Source of the DNA: JAEZDC01 sp036676415
GTDB lineage: Bacteria > Bacteroidota > Bacteroidia > Chitinophagales > Chitinophagaceae
Length of the DNA: 64,000 nucleotides
Reading direction: 5' to 3'
NCBI GenBank assembly: GCA_036676415.1
Contig: JAKFCX010000058.1
Span: 1 to 64,000 of the forward strand
Under the pieces are notes generated by a model. It saw only the letters and a list, made by a program, of their open reading frames with translations. It was not told the origin of the DNA and ran no database searches. The position numbers were made by a program, and so were the translations under genes. Positions 18,768 to 27,856 of this stretch are shown piece after piece. Each line of letters opens with the position of its first letter. Within the stretch, counting starts at the first letter, position 1.

Positions 18768-20165
18768 TTAATAGCCCGGGTTTTGAGCATAATTGGGATT
18801 TGCGAATATTTCGTCCTGTGGTATGGGTAAAGCAAAACGGAAATCATTGGCAGAAAGGTTTTGCCATAACGGACTTGTTACGTCAGACAGTAAACGGTTA
18901 ACAGGTAAACCTCTTCGTTTGAGATCAAAGAATCTGAATCCTTCAAAGCATAATTCCTTGAAGCGTTCGTTGATGATATCGTTTACCGCTGAGGTCTTGT
19001 CAGTATATGTCATCGGTATATATCCTGCTATCCTTGCAGCCCGTAAAGCATTAATATCTCCTGATGCACCTGCAAGATCATTATTCTCTGCCCTGGCTTC
19101 TGCCCGTATCAGGTACATTTCGGCAGTACGCATCAGTTTCACATCAACGATCTTCGGACCTCTTGAAGAGTTAGCGAATTTTTTTACCAAAGCCGTATCT
19201 CCAGCAGCAGGATCAATTTGAAAATATGTATTGAAACGAATGTCGGAGGTACGATTGAATTGTTGCTTCAACTTATCAGATGGTTCGAAAAAAACATCTC
19301 CATTGGTATCCTGCCAAAGTGTACCAACACCGTCTCCAACTCTCCTTAATCTTAAAAAAACTTCATTGTCGTTAGCATCTGTCCATATTCCTGTAAAACC
19401 TGAACCAGTAGCTAATGGCTTTGATGCACTCGTAATTGCTTCGGATGAAAAGGCAATAGCATTTGTCCAGTCTTTTTTATATAACGCAACTCTCGCCTGC
19501 ATACCTGCCAGGAACGCTTTACTCAAACGAATGTTTCCCACACCTGTAGTAACCACCGGTGCAGTAGGAAGATCAGCATTTGATTTCGCTGTTGCAAGGT
19601 CTGCCTCAATCCTTGATACATTCGTGCTTACCTTTTGTCTTGCAAGTTGATCTGTAATAAAAACATAATCAACATAAGTAATCCCTAAAGCATCAGGATT
19701 GTAGGCTGGAGCATATCGCTGTAACAATTCAAAATGTGCTACGGCCCTTAAGCCAATTGCTTCTGCTACCAGTTGGTTTTTCTTTGCGATATCTGCACTG
19801 GCAACAGGATTGATTTTATCTGCTGCACCAATAATACGGTTGGCCCTGTTCACCATTAGGTAATACTCAGCTAAACCAAAACTATTGGTACCGGCATTGT
19901 ACTGGTATTTGAATTCGGTTTGCCATTGCCCCCTGTTTTCATTTGATAACTTCGTTTCATCAGAAAGCACAGCATTAATGATCATCGTATTCTCACCACT
20001 CCATGCTGAATAAATACCTAGCACTCCCTGCTCCAGGTCTGCTACATTAGTGAAAGCATACTGCTCCTGCAAAAGATTGTTTGGCAGTATCTCGAGTTGT
20101 TTCTTACAAGCTGAGCCAAAAAATAAAATGATACAGCTTAAGATTATTATATTATTTCTTTTCAT
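18768..20165 (-). CDS. RagB/SusD family nutrient-binding outer-membrane lipoprotein (first locus)
   Basis: A 465-residue lipoprotein with lipobox FGSAC at about residue 18. The SusD fold is shown by LEQGVLGIYSAW, the TPR-like helices with NRANRIIGAADKI and AVAHFELLQRYAP, MRTAEMYLIRAEARAENNDLAGA, and the C-terminal INERFKELCFEGFRFFDLKRRG and PQDEIFANPNYAQNPGY. It caps the SusC channel and delivers the ligand. The ATG at 20165 gives a clean signal peptide and a 10-base gap after susC. Upstream codons in frame would overlap susC. Confidence 0.93.
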   Translation of the reverse strand: MKRNNIIILSCIILFFGSACKKQLEILPNNLLQEQYAFTNVADLEQGVLGIYSAWSGENTMIINAVLSDETKLSNENRGQWQTEFKYQYNAGTNSFGLAEYYLMVNRANRIIGAADKINPVASADIAKKNQLVAEAIGLRAVAHFELLQRYAPAYNPDALGITYVDYVFITDQLARQKVSTNVSRIEADLATAKSNADLPTAPVVTTGVGNIRLSKAFLAGMQARVALYKKDWTNAIAFSSEAITSASKPLATGSGFTGIWTDANDNEVFLRLRRVGDGVGTLWQDTNGDVFFEPSDKLKQQFNRTSDIRFNTYFQIDPAAGDTALVKKFANSSRGPKIVDVKLMRTAEMYLIRAEARAENNDLAGASGDINALRAARIAGYIPMTYTDKTSAVNDIINERFKELCFEGFRFFDLKRRGLPVNRLLSDVTSPLWQNLSANDFRFALPIPQDEIFANPNYAQNPGY

Positions 20166-20175
20166 TGGTTTTCTT

Positions 20176-23100
20176 TTAGAATGATACATCAATACCTAAA
20201 GTATAAATGCGAGGTAACGGATATTCATAAGTAGCAATGTTATTTGCATCTTCAGGATCGAAGCCTGTCCATTTTGTCCAGGTATATAAGTTTTGAGCCT
20301 GCCCGTATATCCTGATACTGGTTATATACTTTTGTCTTCCCAAAACTGAAGACGGAATTGTATACGATGCCTGCAGGTTTCTGAATCTTAAATAAGAAGC
20401 ATCCTGTATATCTTTTGAAGAGAATTCTCTCGCAGTTAATGGACTTTGAATATCTGTAACATCACCAGGTTTGGTCCACATTGTCAGCATCTCGTTACGC
20501 AGATTATATCCTTGTAAAGCAAATGCATGATTGAGTTGAAAATAATCCTGGTTGTTATACCTGCTGTATCCACTCTGGAATGTAAAGAAAGCACCGAGTT
20601 CAAAACCTTTAAACCGAACGCTGGTATTAAATCCTCCAATAAATGGTGCGTTAGATGTTCCAAACTCTGCAACTCTATCTGCAGCATTATAAACATTAGT
20701 GAGTTTTCCTTCTTTAGTATAATATAATGGCGATCCTGTTGCTGCATCAACACCAGCCCACTTTACTTCATAATGACTGCCAAAAGGTAAACCTTCCCTG
20801 ATGATACTTGTACCAAACTCACGTTCTTCTACCTGGCCCAGGTCTATAATTTCATTTTCATTATAAGCAAGGTTTGCTCCGACTCTCCATGTTACATTCC
20901 TGCTGCGAACAACATCATAATTCAGCTGCAACTCCACTCCCCTGTTTCGCATTGTTCCTGCGTTAATATCCAGTACAGGATTTGCAAGACCGGCTAATGC
21001 AGAAACCTGTTGACCTAAGTACAAATTATTAGTGATCTTGTTATATACATCGACTGATCCGTTTAACCTGTCACGCAACAAACCAAAATCAACACCAATG
21101 TTTAACTGGTTCACATATTCCCAATCAGCTTCTGGTAAGCCCGGACCTGTTGGAACCAATGTTGGAAATCCTGCATAACTTCCAGCACCATAGGTTGCAT
21201 ATATTTCTCCATTACCTAGTGGAAAATTTTTAGCGTTTGCTGAACTTCCATAACTGGCTCTTAGTCTAAGCGTATTAATATTCTTCCAGTCAGCTGTGAA
21301 ATTTTCTTTCAGCACATTCCAGTTAGCACCTATGGAAAAGAAATTCTGAGACCTGTTCTTTACAGGCAGCAAAGAGTACTGGTCGTTTCTGAACGTTACA
21401 TCCAGTGTGTATTTATCATCATATATATACTTCAATAAAGCAAAGGCAGAAAACAATGCATTCTTATTACTGAAACCACCAACCTGAGGAATCAACTGGT
21501 TGTTGACTGTGCCAGGTGTAATACCTGCAGGACCTACAGGTAATTTTGGATTCAAGCCAAAACCTGAGAAAGCAAAATTTTTATTCTTTTCTTCGATGTA
21601 TTCTGCATTAAGGTTGACATCTATGCTATGACGGTTGTTGATGAGTTTTCTATAACCTGCATATCCTCTTGCCTGGTATAAGAAAAACCGTGTCATGCTT
21701 TCAGTATAAGACCCGGTTGAATTCGGAAACCCTGCCTGGCTGGTACTGAATGTATTTGGTTTTTCGATTGCAACATTATTGGTTTCGCGGAAGTCAATTC
21801 CTATCTGTCCGCCAGCATAAATATCCTGAGTGATATTATAATTGGCATTAGCTGCAATATTTCCTTTTAACTGGTGATTGAACACTTCGTTATCGGCTAT
21901 TCTTGAATATGCATTTGCTCCAGTCTTTCCAGCACCTGTATTTAACGTTCCGTCAGCATTATATAAACTTTGATAAGGTAAAGCAAGGTATACTGCTGCA
22001 AAAGGATTAGCGAGAAAAATGCCTCCTTCAGATTCTATGAAGTTTCTTTTGGTGGAACCTAAACTTGTATTAAGCGAGAAATTTAGTTTGTCTGTTGAGT
22101 GATCCAGGTTAACACGAAATGTGTATCGCTTAAGATCAGACCTTTCACCAATGCCATCCTCTTTATACATTCCTGCAGAAGCAAAATATCTTGTGCGTTC
22201 ATTTCCCCCACTCAGGTTTACATCATGACTATTAAAAACACCATTACGGAAAAACACATCTTCCCAATTAGTATTTACGCCACGAAGGCTATCAAGGAAC
22301 TGTACATTTGCTGCAGCTTGTGCAGGTGTTAAAGATGCATTTAATGGATTTTTTGAAGAACGATCCCATCCAGGCTGACCATTTGCAATGTTGGATGTAC
22401 CGGTAGGGTCATTTTGCAATCCCACAGTACCTAACATTTCCTGCCACTTCAACAACTCTGTACTGTTCATCATTTTAAATTGCTGTGTGCCGGTAGTTGT
22501 AATACCAGCCTGTCCCCTGTAAGTAAGAACCGTTTTACCTGCTCTTCCTTTTTTTGTTGTAGCCACGATAACACCTGATGCTCCCCTGCTTCCGTACAAT
22601 GCAGAAGCGGTTGCATCTTTTAAAACATCTACACTTTCGAAATCGTTTGGATTGATGCTTTGAAAAACACCTTGTTCAACAGGCACACCATCTACTACAT
22701 ATAACGGATCACTTCCTCCGTTAATAGATGCAGCACCTCTTATCTGTAATCTTGCACTCGATCCAGGCTGGCCTGAACCAGATGTTACCAGCAAACCTGG
22801 CACTCTTCCTTGTAATATCTGATCGAATGATGCCATAGGCACCAACTCTACTGCACGTTTATCAATTTTGGAAGCAGCTCCTGAATACGTTGAACGTTTT
22901 ACTCTGCCATAACCTGTTACCACCACGTTCTCCAGTTCATTTGAAGTGGATTGCAGGCTAACATTCAATACATCATTACCTGTTTGTATCTCGGCAGTAA
23001 GTACAGCAAAACCTACGTAACTGAATTGTAATTGCCTTGCAGTTGAAGGAACATTGATCCGGAAGCTACCATCAGCCGTTGTTACAGTCCTGGCATCTGC

Positions 23101-23241
23101 ACCAACGGCAGCAACAATAACACCTGATAGTGGAGCACCTTTATCGTCCAGCACTTTCCCGGTAATTGTTCTTGATGACTGTGCGTTCACATGCATCGAC
23201 AGCATGATGAGCCACAGGAAGAGCATCATAATTTTTCTCAT
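20176..23241 (-). CDS. SusC/RagA TonB-linked outer-membrane transporter (first locus)
   Basis: A 1021-residue TonB-dependent barrel. Order: signal peptide ending at VNAQ; CarboxypepD_reg-like domain about 24-110 (TITGKVLDDKGAPLSGVIV); TonB box region near NVVVTGYGRVKRS; plug about 120-235 (LQGRVPGLLVTSGSGQPGSS, DPLYVVDGVPVEQG, LKDATASALYGSRGASGVI); and a beta barrel to the C-terminal aromatic residue. There is no N-terminal STN domain, so it is not a FecR/anti-sigma signalling transducer. It forms the outer-membrane import channel with the adjacent SusD. No glycosidase or peptidase is in this operon, so the substrate cannot be inferred. Confidence 0.94.
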   Translation of the reverse strand: MRKIMMLFLWLIMLSMHVNAQSSRTITGKVLDDKGAPLSGVIVAAVGADARTVTTADGSFRINVPSTARQLQFSYVGFAVLTAEIQTGNDVLNVSLQSTSNELENVVVTGYGRVKRSTYSGAASKIDKRAVELVPMASFDQILQGRVPGLLVTSGSGQPGSSARLQIRGAASINGGSDPLYVVDGVPVEQGVFQSINPNDFESVDVLKDATASALYGSRGASGVIVATTKKGRAGKTVLTYRGQAGITTTGTQQFKMMNSTELLKWQEMLGTVGLQNDPTGTSNIANGQPGWDRSSKNPLNASLTPAQAAANVQFLDSLRGVNTNWEDVFFRNGVFNSHDVNLSGGNERTRYFASAGMYKEDGIGERSDLKRYTFRVNLDHSTDKLNFSLNTSLGSTKRNFIESEGGIFLANPFAAVYLALPYQSLYNADGTLNTGAGKTGANAYSRIADNEVFNHQLKGNIAANANYNITQDIYAGGQIGIDFRETNNVAIEKPNTFSTSQAGFPNSTGSYTESMTRFFLYQARGYAGYRKLINNRHSIDVNLNAEYIEEKNKNFAFSGFGLNPKLPVGPAGITPGTVNNQLIPQVGGFSNKNALFSAFALLKYIYDDKYTLDVTFRNDQYSLLPVKNRSQNFFSIGANWNVLKENFTADWKNINTLRLRASYGSSANAKNFPLGNGEIYATYGAGSYAGFPTLVPTGPGLPEADWEYVNQLNIGVDFGLLRDRLNGSVDVYNKITNNLYLGQQVSALAGLANPVLDINAGTMRNRGVELQLNYDVVRSRNVTWRVGANLAYNENEIIDLGQVEEREFGTSIIREGLPFGSHYEVKWAGVDAATGSPLYYTKEGKLTNVYNAADRVAEFGTSNAPFIGGFNTSVRFKGFELGAFFTFQSGYSRYNNQDYFQLNHAFALQGYNLRNEMLTMWTKPGDVTDIQSPLTAREFSSKDIQDASYLRFRNLQASYTIPSSVLGRQKYITSIRIYGQAQNLYTWTKWTGFDPEDANNIATYEYPLPRIYTLGIDVSF

Positions 23242-23683
23242 AACAAATAAATTGGTTTAAGATTTTAAAGACAATGAAACACTTCATTTCGATATACATC
23301 TGCAGACCTTACTTGGTGAAGTATGAAAAAAACTATATGAAGCATGATAATCGAGAAGTGATATGAATTTACCTAATCAGAAGTTGTATAATGAGTTGCC
23401 ATATACGACAGAGCCCCTTGTGAAGACAAGGGGCGAACTTAGAGTGTGCTAGTGCACATGAGAAATCTGTTAATGCGTTAAAACTAAATGGATGACTGGT
23501 TATCCTGAGTGGAAATATGACATACACTAAAAAACTGAAGCACTTTTTATACTAAGTAAAGCAATAAAATTTACGAATGAAGTATATGAAACTACAAAGC
23601 AGTAAAAGCGACTGTTAAATGATGACCGGCTTATGGATAGGATGATTGAAAAGGAGTAGTCAATGACTTACACAAATGAACGC
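23242..23683. other. Intergenic 5' region of the first SusCD operon
   Basis: 442 bases without a gene. I see no open frame of note and no clean TAnnTTTG box. The only strong structure is the palindrome at 23413-23434. The stretch should contain the promoter and a long leader for susC at 23241. Confidence 0.5.
23413..23434. repeat. Perfect 9-bp inverted repeat (hairpin) upstream of susC
   Basis: GCCCCTTGT, loop GAAG, ACAAGGGGC: a GC-rich perfect stem in an otherwise AT-rich spacer, 172 bases before the susC start. No T-run follows on either strand, so it is not a classical terminator. It could be an operator or a leader hairpin. Confidence 0.7.
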
Positions 23684-25597
23684 TTAATAAATCAACATAA
23701 CCCATCCACTCACCAAAGGAAGATTATTGTGCACATTGATGATATAATAATAAACCCCAGCAGGCAGTTTACGTTCACCTGATCTGCCATTCCATGCAGC
23801 AAAATTATTGCTATGCAATAGCTGTTGACCGTTCCTGTTGAAAATACTTACTTCAGCACCGGGATAACTATTTAATCCAGGTATACTCCAGCTATCATTT
23901 ACTCCATCATTATTGGGAGAAAAAGCATTTGGTATGTTTAGTTTTTTGAACACATGCACATTGGCAGTATCAGTATCAACACCACAACCAGTATTTGATA
24001 CTACATGCAGCACATAGATGGCATCCGTTGAAGGATTGATGCTCGTTGTTAATGATTGCGGTGTAATAATATCAGGACCAACCCAATAATATGAAATACC
24101 ATCACCTGTGGCAGTACCTGAAAGTTGAATCATGGTTCCCTCAACAAGGCTTCTATCACTACCTGCATTTGCCACGGGTTTACTGAGCACATTAATTTTT
24201 ACACTGATTGTATCGGAACAACCAATACTATTCTTACCAATAACACTGTACACAGTAGAATCAACAGGATAAGCGAGTACTGAGGTTTCATTAGAAGAAG
24301 ATAGGAAGGATGATGGAGACCAGTTGTAACTGTCAGCACCAGATACAATCAATTCCACACTATCTCCTTCACATAAAATCACTTCATCTTTATTGATCGT
24401 TACGACCGGATTGGAGTGAACGGTTACAATTGTTGAATCAAACCTGTTACAATTACTATTAACGGTAGTAACATAATATTTGCCTGCATTGGATTGTTGT
24501 GCATTTGGAATTGTTACAGATGTTCCATTGCCAACAAATCCTCCGGGTCCAGACCAGGTTACATTGTCACCTGTTGCATTTAATATGATATTGCTTTCTT
24601 CGCAAACAGGACTGTTGGAAAATGCTGCCGCAGTTGGATTTGACAGCACCTGTATGATCATGGGTGTTGAGGCAATACGACATTGTGATATATTCATATT
24701 ACCTGCTTCGGCAGCGGTAATCCTGAATGCATAATTCCCAGCAACGGCTGAGGAGGGAAATGTCCTGGTATAGGATAATGAATTTGCTCCTGCAATATCT
24801 GTCCAGGCACCTCCATCAGTACGTTGTTGCCATTGCACAACAGGATTATTAAACCCATTAGAAACATTTACATTAAACGTGTAGGTGTTAGATGTGCCTT
24901 CACACATTGATTCGAAAGTGGAGGTAGTTCCGCTGATTGATGTAGTGAGTTGTGGACCACAGGCACGAAAAGTGATATCGTCTAATGCAAGATCGTTACC
25001 ACATCCTCCCTGTGCATTATTTACGATTCTCAATACTACATCGGTAGCAGCCAAAGGAGTGGTAAAGAAAAAACCATACTGTTTCCATTGTGGCGCATTC
25101 GTTGCAGGAATGTTAGATGTGTTATATGATTGAAGGATCGTTCCATCTGTCTTTTCTAAAGTGAATGTAAGGTTAGGTTGATTTCCTGCACCACTACAAG
25201 CAGATGGTTTTAGAATATTCAATACCCATGCAGCAAATTCGTAGGTAGTATTCCCGCAAAGATTTCTTACGGTATCAATGTAAAATGCACTTGGCTGAAG
25301 TGATGCATTCACCAACATAAAATATCCATTACCATCACCCGTATGATCTGTAGTAGAATGCCAGGTATTTCCAAAACATGCACTGGTGGAATTCCTTAAT
25401 GCATAAAATCCGTCGTTAGGGCAATCGCTGGAAAAATACTGGTAGCTTGTTGTAGCTGCGGATAATTGTAAACCTGGATTTGATCCTGCACCAAACGTAA
25501 TATTAACGATCGGATCACCGAGACTGCCATTGCATATTTGTGCAGACAAGTGCTGCACAAATATCAAAAGCATCGTTAATACCGTCAATCTCTTCAT
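23684..25597 (-). CDS. Secreted multidomain protein with T9SS type B (gliding-motility CTD) sorting domain
   Basis: A 637-residue exported protein with a signal peptide ending at LSAQ. Residues about 20-215 form a jelly-roll-like module: ITFGAGSNPG, FYIDTVRNLCGNTTYEFAAWV, and NDLALDDITFRACGP, a pattern common in carbohydrate- or adhesion-type modules. Ig-like/PKD-like domains follow at about 220-550 (ANAGSDRSLVEGTMIQLSGTA). The last 85 residues are the CHU_C gliding-motility-associated domain (NIPNAFSPNNDGVNDSWSIPG), the type B signal for T9SS export. Likely a cell-surface adhesin or glycan-binding protein. It lies 94 bases after the GH3 gene on the same strand with no terminator that I can see, so it may be the tail of the beta-glucan operon. 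Confidence 0.85.
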   Translation of the reverse strand: MKRLTVLTMLLIFVQHLSAQICNGSLGDPIVNITFGAGSNPGLQLSAATTSYQYFSSDCPNDGFYALRNSTSACFGNTWHSTTDHTGDGNGYFMLVNASLQPSAFYIDTVRNLCGNTTYEFAAWVLNILKPSACSGAGNQPNLTFTLEKTDGTILQSYNTSNIPATNAPQWKQYGFFFTTPLAATDVVLRIVNNAQGGCGNDLALDDITFRACGPQLTTSISGTTSTFESMCEGTSNTYTFNVNVSNGFNNPVVQWQQRTDGGAWTDIAGANSLSYTRTFPSSAVAGNYAFRITAAEAGNMNISQCRIASTPMIIQVLSNPTAAAFSNSPVCEESNIILNATGDNVTWSGPGGFVGNGTSVTIPNAQQSNAGKYYVTTVNSNCNRFDSTIVTVHSNPVVTINKDEVILCEGDSVELIVSGADSYNWSPSSFLSSSNETSVLAYPVDSTVYSVIGKNSIGCSDTISVKINVLSKPVANAGSDRSLVEGTMIQLSGTATGDGISYYWVGPDIITPQSLTTSINPSTDAIYVLHVVSNTGCGVDTDTANVHVFKKLNIPNAFSPNNDGVNDSWSIPGLNSYPGAEVSIFNRNGQQLLHSNNFAAWNGRSGERKLPAGVYYYIINVHNNLPLVSGWVMLIY

Positions 25598-25690
25598 GAT
25601 CAATTTATCAGCCTAGCAATTCATGAAATTAGCTGAATTCACCTGCATTACTGCTGACTTTCGACAGGTACCAAAGAAGACTGTAAAAGC

Positions 25691-27856
25691 TTAGCGTTTT
25701 ACGCTGGTATTCAGCCTCAAATCTTTCGAAGAAGCTCCTACTAATATATTGTAGCTTCCACCATCTATTACCCATTGATTACTTGCATCATTAAAATAAC
25801 TGAATGCATCATCATTCAATGTAATAGTGATTGTTTTTTGTTCGTTTGGTTTTAGAAAGACCTTCTGAAATCCTTTTAATTCTTTTTCGGGCCTTGGTAT
25901 CAAAGCATTTGGCTGACCCACATAAACCTGGGCCACTTCAGCTCCTGCCACTTTACCTGTATTCTTAACTGTAAAAGTTACTGTAACATTTTTGCCTGAA
26001 ACGACAGCTTTTAACCCGCTATATAGAAAATTTGTATAGGATAATCCATGTCCGAATGCAAACTGTGGTGTCACCTTGTAAGTATCATAGTAACGATAAC
26101 CAACATAAATATCATCAAGATAATTTACGATTAGTTTATTGGTATCGCCAGGGTATTCACCCAAAGCATGTGAACCATGATCTTCTAATTTCTTAGGGAA
26201 AGTCATTGGCAGTTTACCAGAAGGATTCACATCACCAAAGATGATCTTAGCCAAAGCATTACCACCTTCCATTCCTGCATACCAGCTTTGAATGATTGCT
26301 GGTATTTTGTCGATCCATTGTGTCATATCTATTGCTCCACCACCCATCAACACAACAATCGTTTTTGGATTTGCTTTTATTACTGCTTTGATCAACTCAT
26401 CCTGGCCGAACGGCATATACATATCCGGCTTATCAGTATCTTCTGCATCATAAGCATTATCTCTCCATACTGAATAATCATATCCATGTGTCCATCCACC
26501 CACGAAAACAACAACATCAGCTTTTGATGCAGCCTGCACAGCTTCATTGATCAGTGCAGTGTTTGCAGTAGCTCCCCTTGTTATATCATAACCTTTCGCA
26601 TAGGAAATATCAATTCCTTTTCCGGCAATGTTCTTTAAACCCTCTAATGGAGTGATCTCATAATTTGCCCTGATCTGTGAACTGCCACCACCCATTGATT
26701 GTTTTCTTTCTGCATTGAAACCGATCACTGCAATTGACTTTACTGCAGATTTGTTTAAGGGAAGTATGTTATTGTTGTTTTTTAGCAACACCATACCTTC
26801 TTCAGCAATTTTAGCAACAGCAGCCTGGTGTTCCCTCGTATTGTATGCACCCTTCTTACGAGTACCGTCGATCATCTTTGTTTTATACATTACGTATAAT
26901 ATTCTCCGTACTTTTTCATCGATAAGATATTCAGGAAATTTGCCGGCTTTCACCAAGACAACAACCGTATCTCCCATCCAGAATTTACCATAGTCAGGAT
27001 TCGGCAACATATGAAGGTCAGTACCCATTTCAAGGTCCATTCCATTCCATAATGCCTGCATGGTATGATGTACTGCATCCCAATCACTCATTGCAATGCC
27101 TTTAAATTTCCATTCGTTTCTTAAAATTTTGGTGAGCAGGTAATGATTTTCAGAAGCCCATTGTCCCCTGAATTTATTGTAAGAACCCATAATAGTATTG
27201 GCTCCAGCTTCCTGTATCGCAGCTTTGAAACCGGGGAGATAAATTTCTCTCAAAGCTCTTTCGCTCATGTGTACATCAATTGTAAAACGTTTTGTTTCCT
27301 GGTTGTTGGCAGCATAATGTTTTACGCATGCTGAAATGCCCTGGTCCTGAATACCTTTAATATTTCCTACTACCATTCTCGATGTGAGATAAGGATCTTC
27401 ACTCAGGTATTCAAAGTTTCTTCCGTTTAACGGAGAACGAATGATGTTAATGCCCGGACCGAGGATCACATCTTTGCCACGATAGTTTGCTTCACTTCCT
27501 AAGACTGATCCGAAGGCATAACCCAATTGCGGATTCCATGTTGCAGCAAGACAAACACCTACGGGTAAATAAGTTCCTGAGTCCAGAATATTGTTATCGA
27601 GGCTCCAATCTCTTCCATGTTCCGGACGAACTCCATGTGGCCCATCTGATGTAGTTAGTTCGGGAATATTCAAACGTTTAACACCACCTGAAGTAAAAGA
27701 TGATGAAGCATGTATCATGTTCACCTTTTCTTCTAAAGTCATTTGCTTTATTAAGCTGTTGATCTTTTTTAGTGTATCGCCACTCTGTGCATAAACGTTT
27801 CCGAAAAATAATACGGCGACTGATGCTACAACTCCGATAAAAATTCTTTGTTTCAT
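25691..27856 (-). CDS. GH3 beta-glucosidase (BglX-like)
   Basis: A 721-residue exported enzyme with a signal peptide ending at VYAQ. The GH3 N-terminal barrel carries the nucleophile D258 in GIAMSDWDAVH, preceded by the substrate-binding KHYAANNQE (K179-H180). The C-terminal alpha/beta sandwich (about 385-600, VVVFVGGWTHG) and the Fn3-like domain (about 630-715, FTVKNTGKVAGAEVAQVYV) complete the usual architecture. It releases glucose from the non-reducing ends of short beta-glucans, here probably products of the adjacent GH16 and GH5 enzymes. Its ATG overlaps the stop of the GH5 gene (ATGA), which implies translational coupling. Confidence 0.93.
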   Translation of the reverse strand: MKQRIFIGVVASVAVLFFGNVYAQSGDTLKKINSLIKQMTLEEKVNMIHASSSFTSGGVKRLNIPELTTSDGPHGVRPEHGRDWSLDNNILDSGTYLPVGVCLAATWNPQLGYAFGSVLGSEANYRGKDVILGPGINIIRSPLNGRNFEYLSEDPYLTSRMVVGNIKGIQDQGISACVKHYAANNQETKRFTIDVHMSERALREIYLPGFKAAIQEAGANTIMGSYNKFRGQWASENHYLLTKILRNEWKFKGIAMSDWDAVHHTMQALWNGMDLEMGTDLHMLPNPDYGKFWMGDTVVVLVKAGKFPEYLIDEKVRRILYVMYKTKMIDGTRKKGAYNTREHQAAVAKIAEEGMVLLKNNNNILPLNKSAVKSIAVIGFNAERKQSMGGGSSQIRANYEITPLEGLKNIAGKGIDISYAKGYDITRGATANTALINEAVQAASKADVVVFVGGWTHGYDYSVWRDNAYDAEDTDKPDMYMPFGQDELIKAVIKANPKTIVVLMGGGAIDMTQWIDKIPAIIQSWYAGMEGGNALAKIIFGDVNPSGKLPMTFPKKLEDHGSHALGEYPGDTNKLIVNYLDDIYVGYRYYDTYKVTPQFAFGHGLSYTNFLYSGLKAVVSGKNVTVTFTVKNTGKVAGAEVAQVYVGQPNALIPRPEKELKGFQKVFLKPNEQKTITITLNDDAFSYFNDASNQWVIDGGSYNILVGASSKDLRLNTSVKR

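Noticed and set aside
18793..19650. Open frames opposite the first SusD gene
   Set aside because: Shadows of a strong SusD gene; no independent signals.
20166..20192. Longer SusD start overlapping susC
   Set aside because: Would add nine residues before a good lipoprotein signal; the ATG at 20165 fits better.
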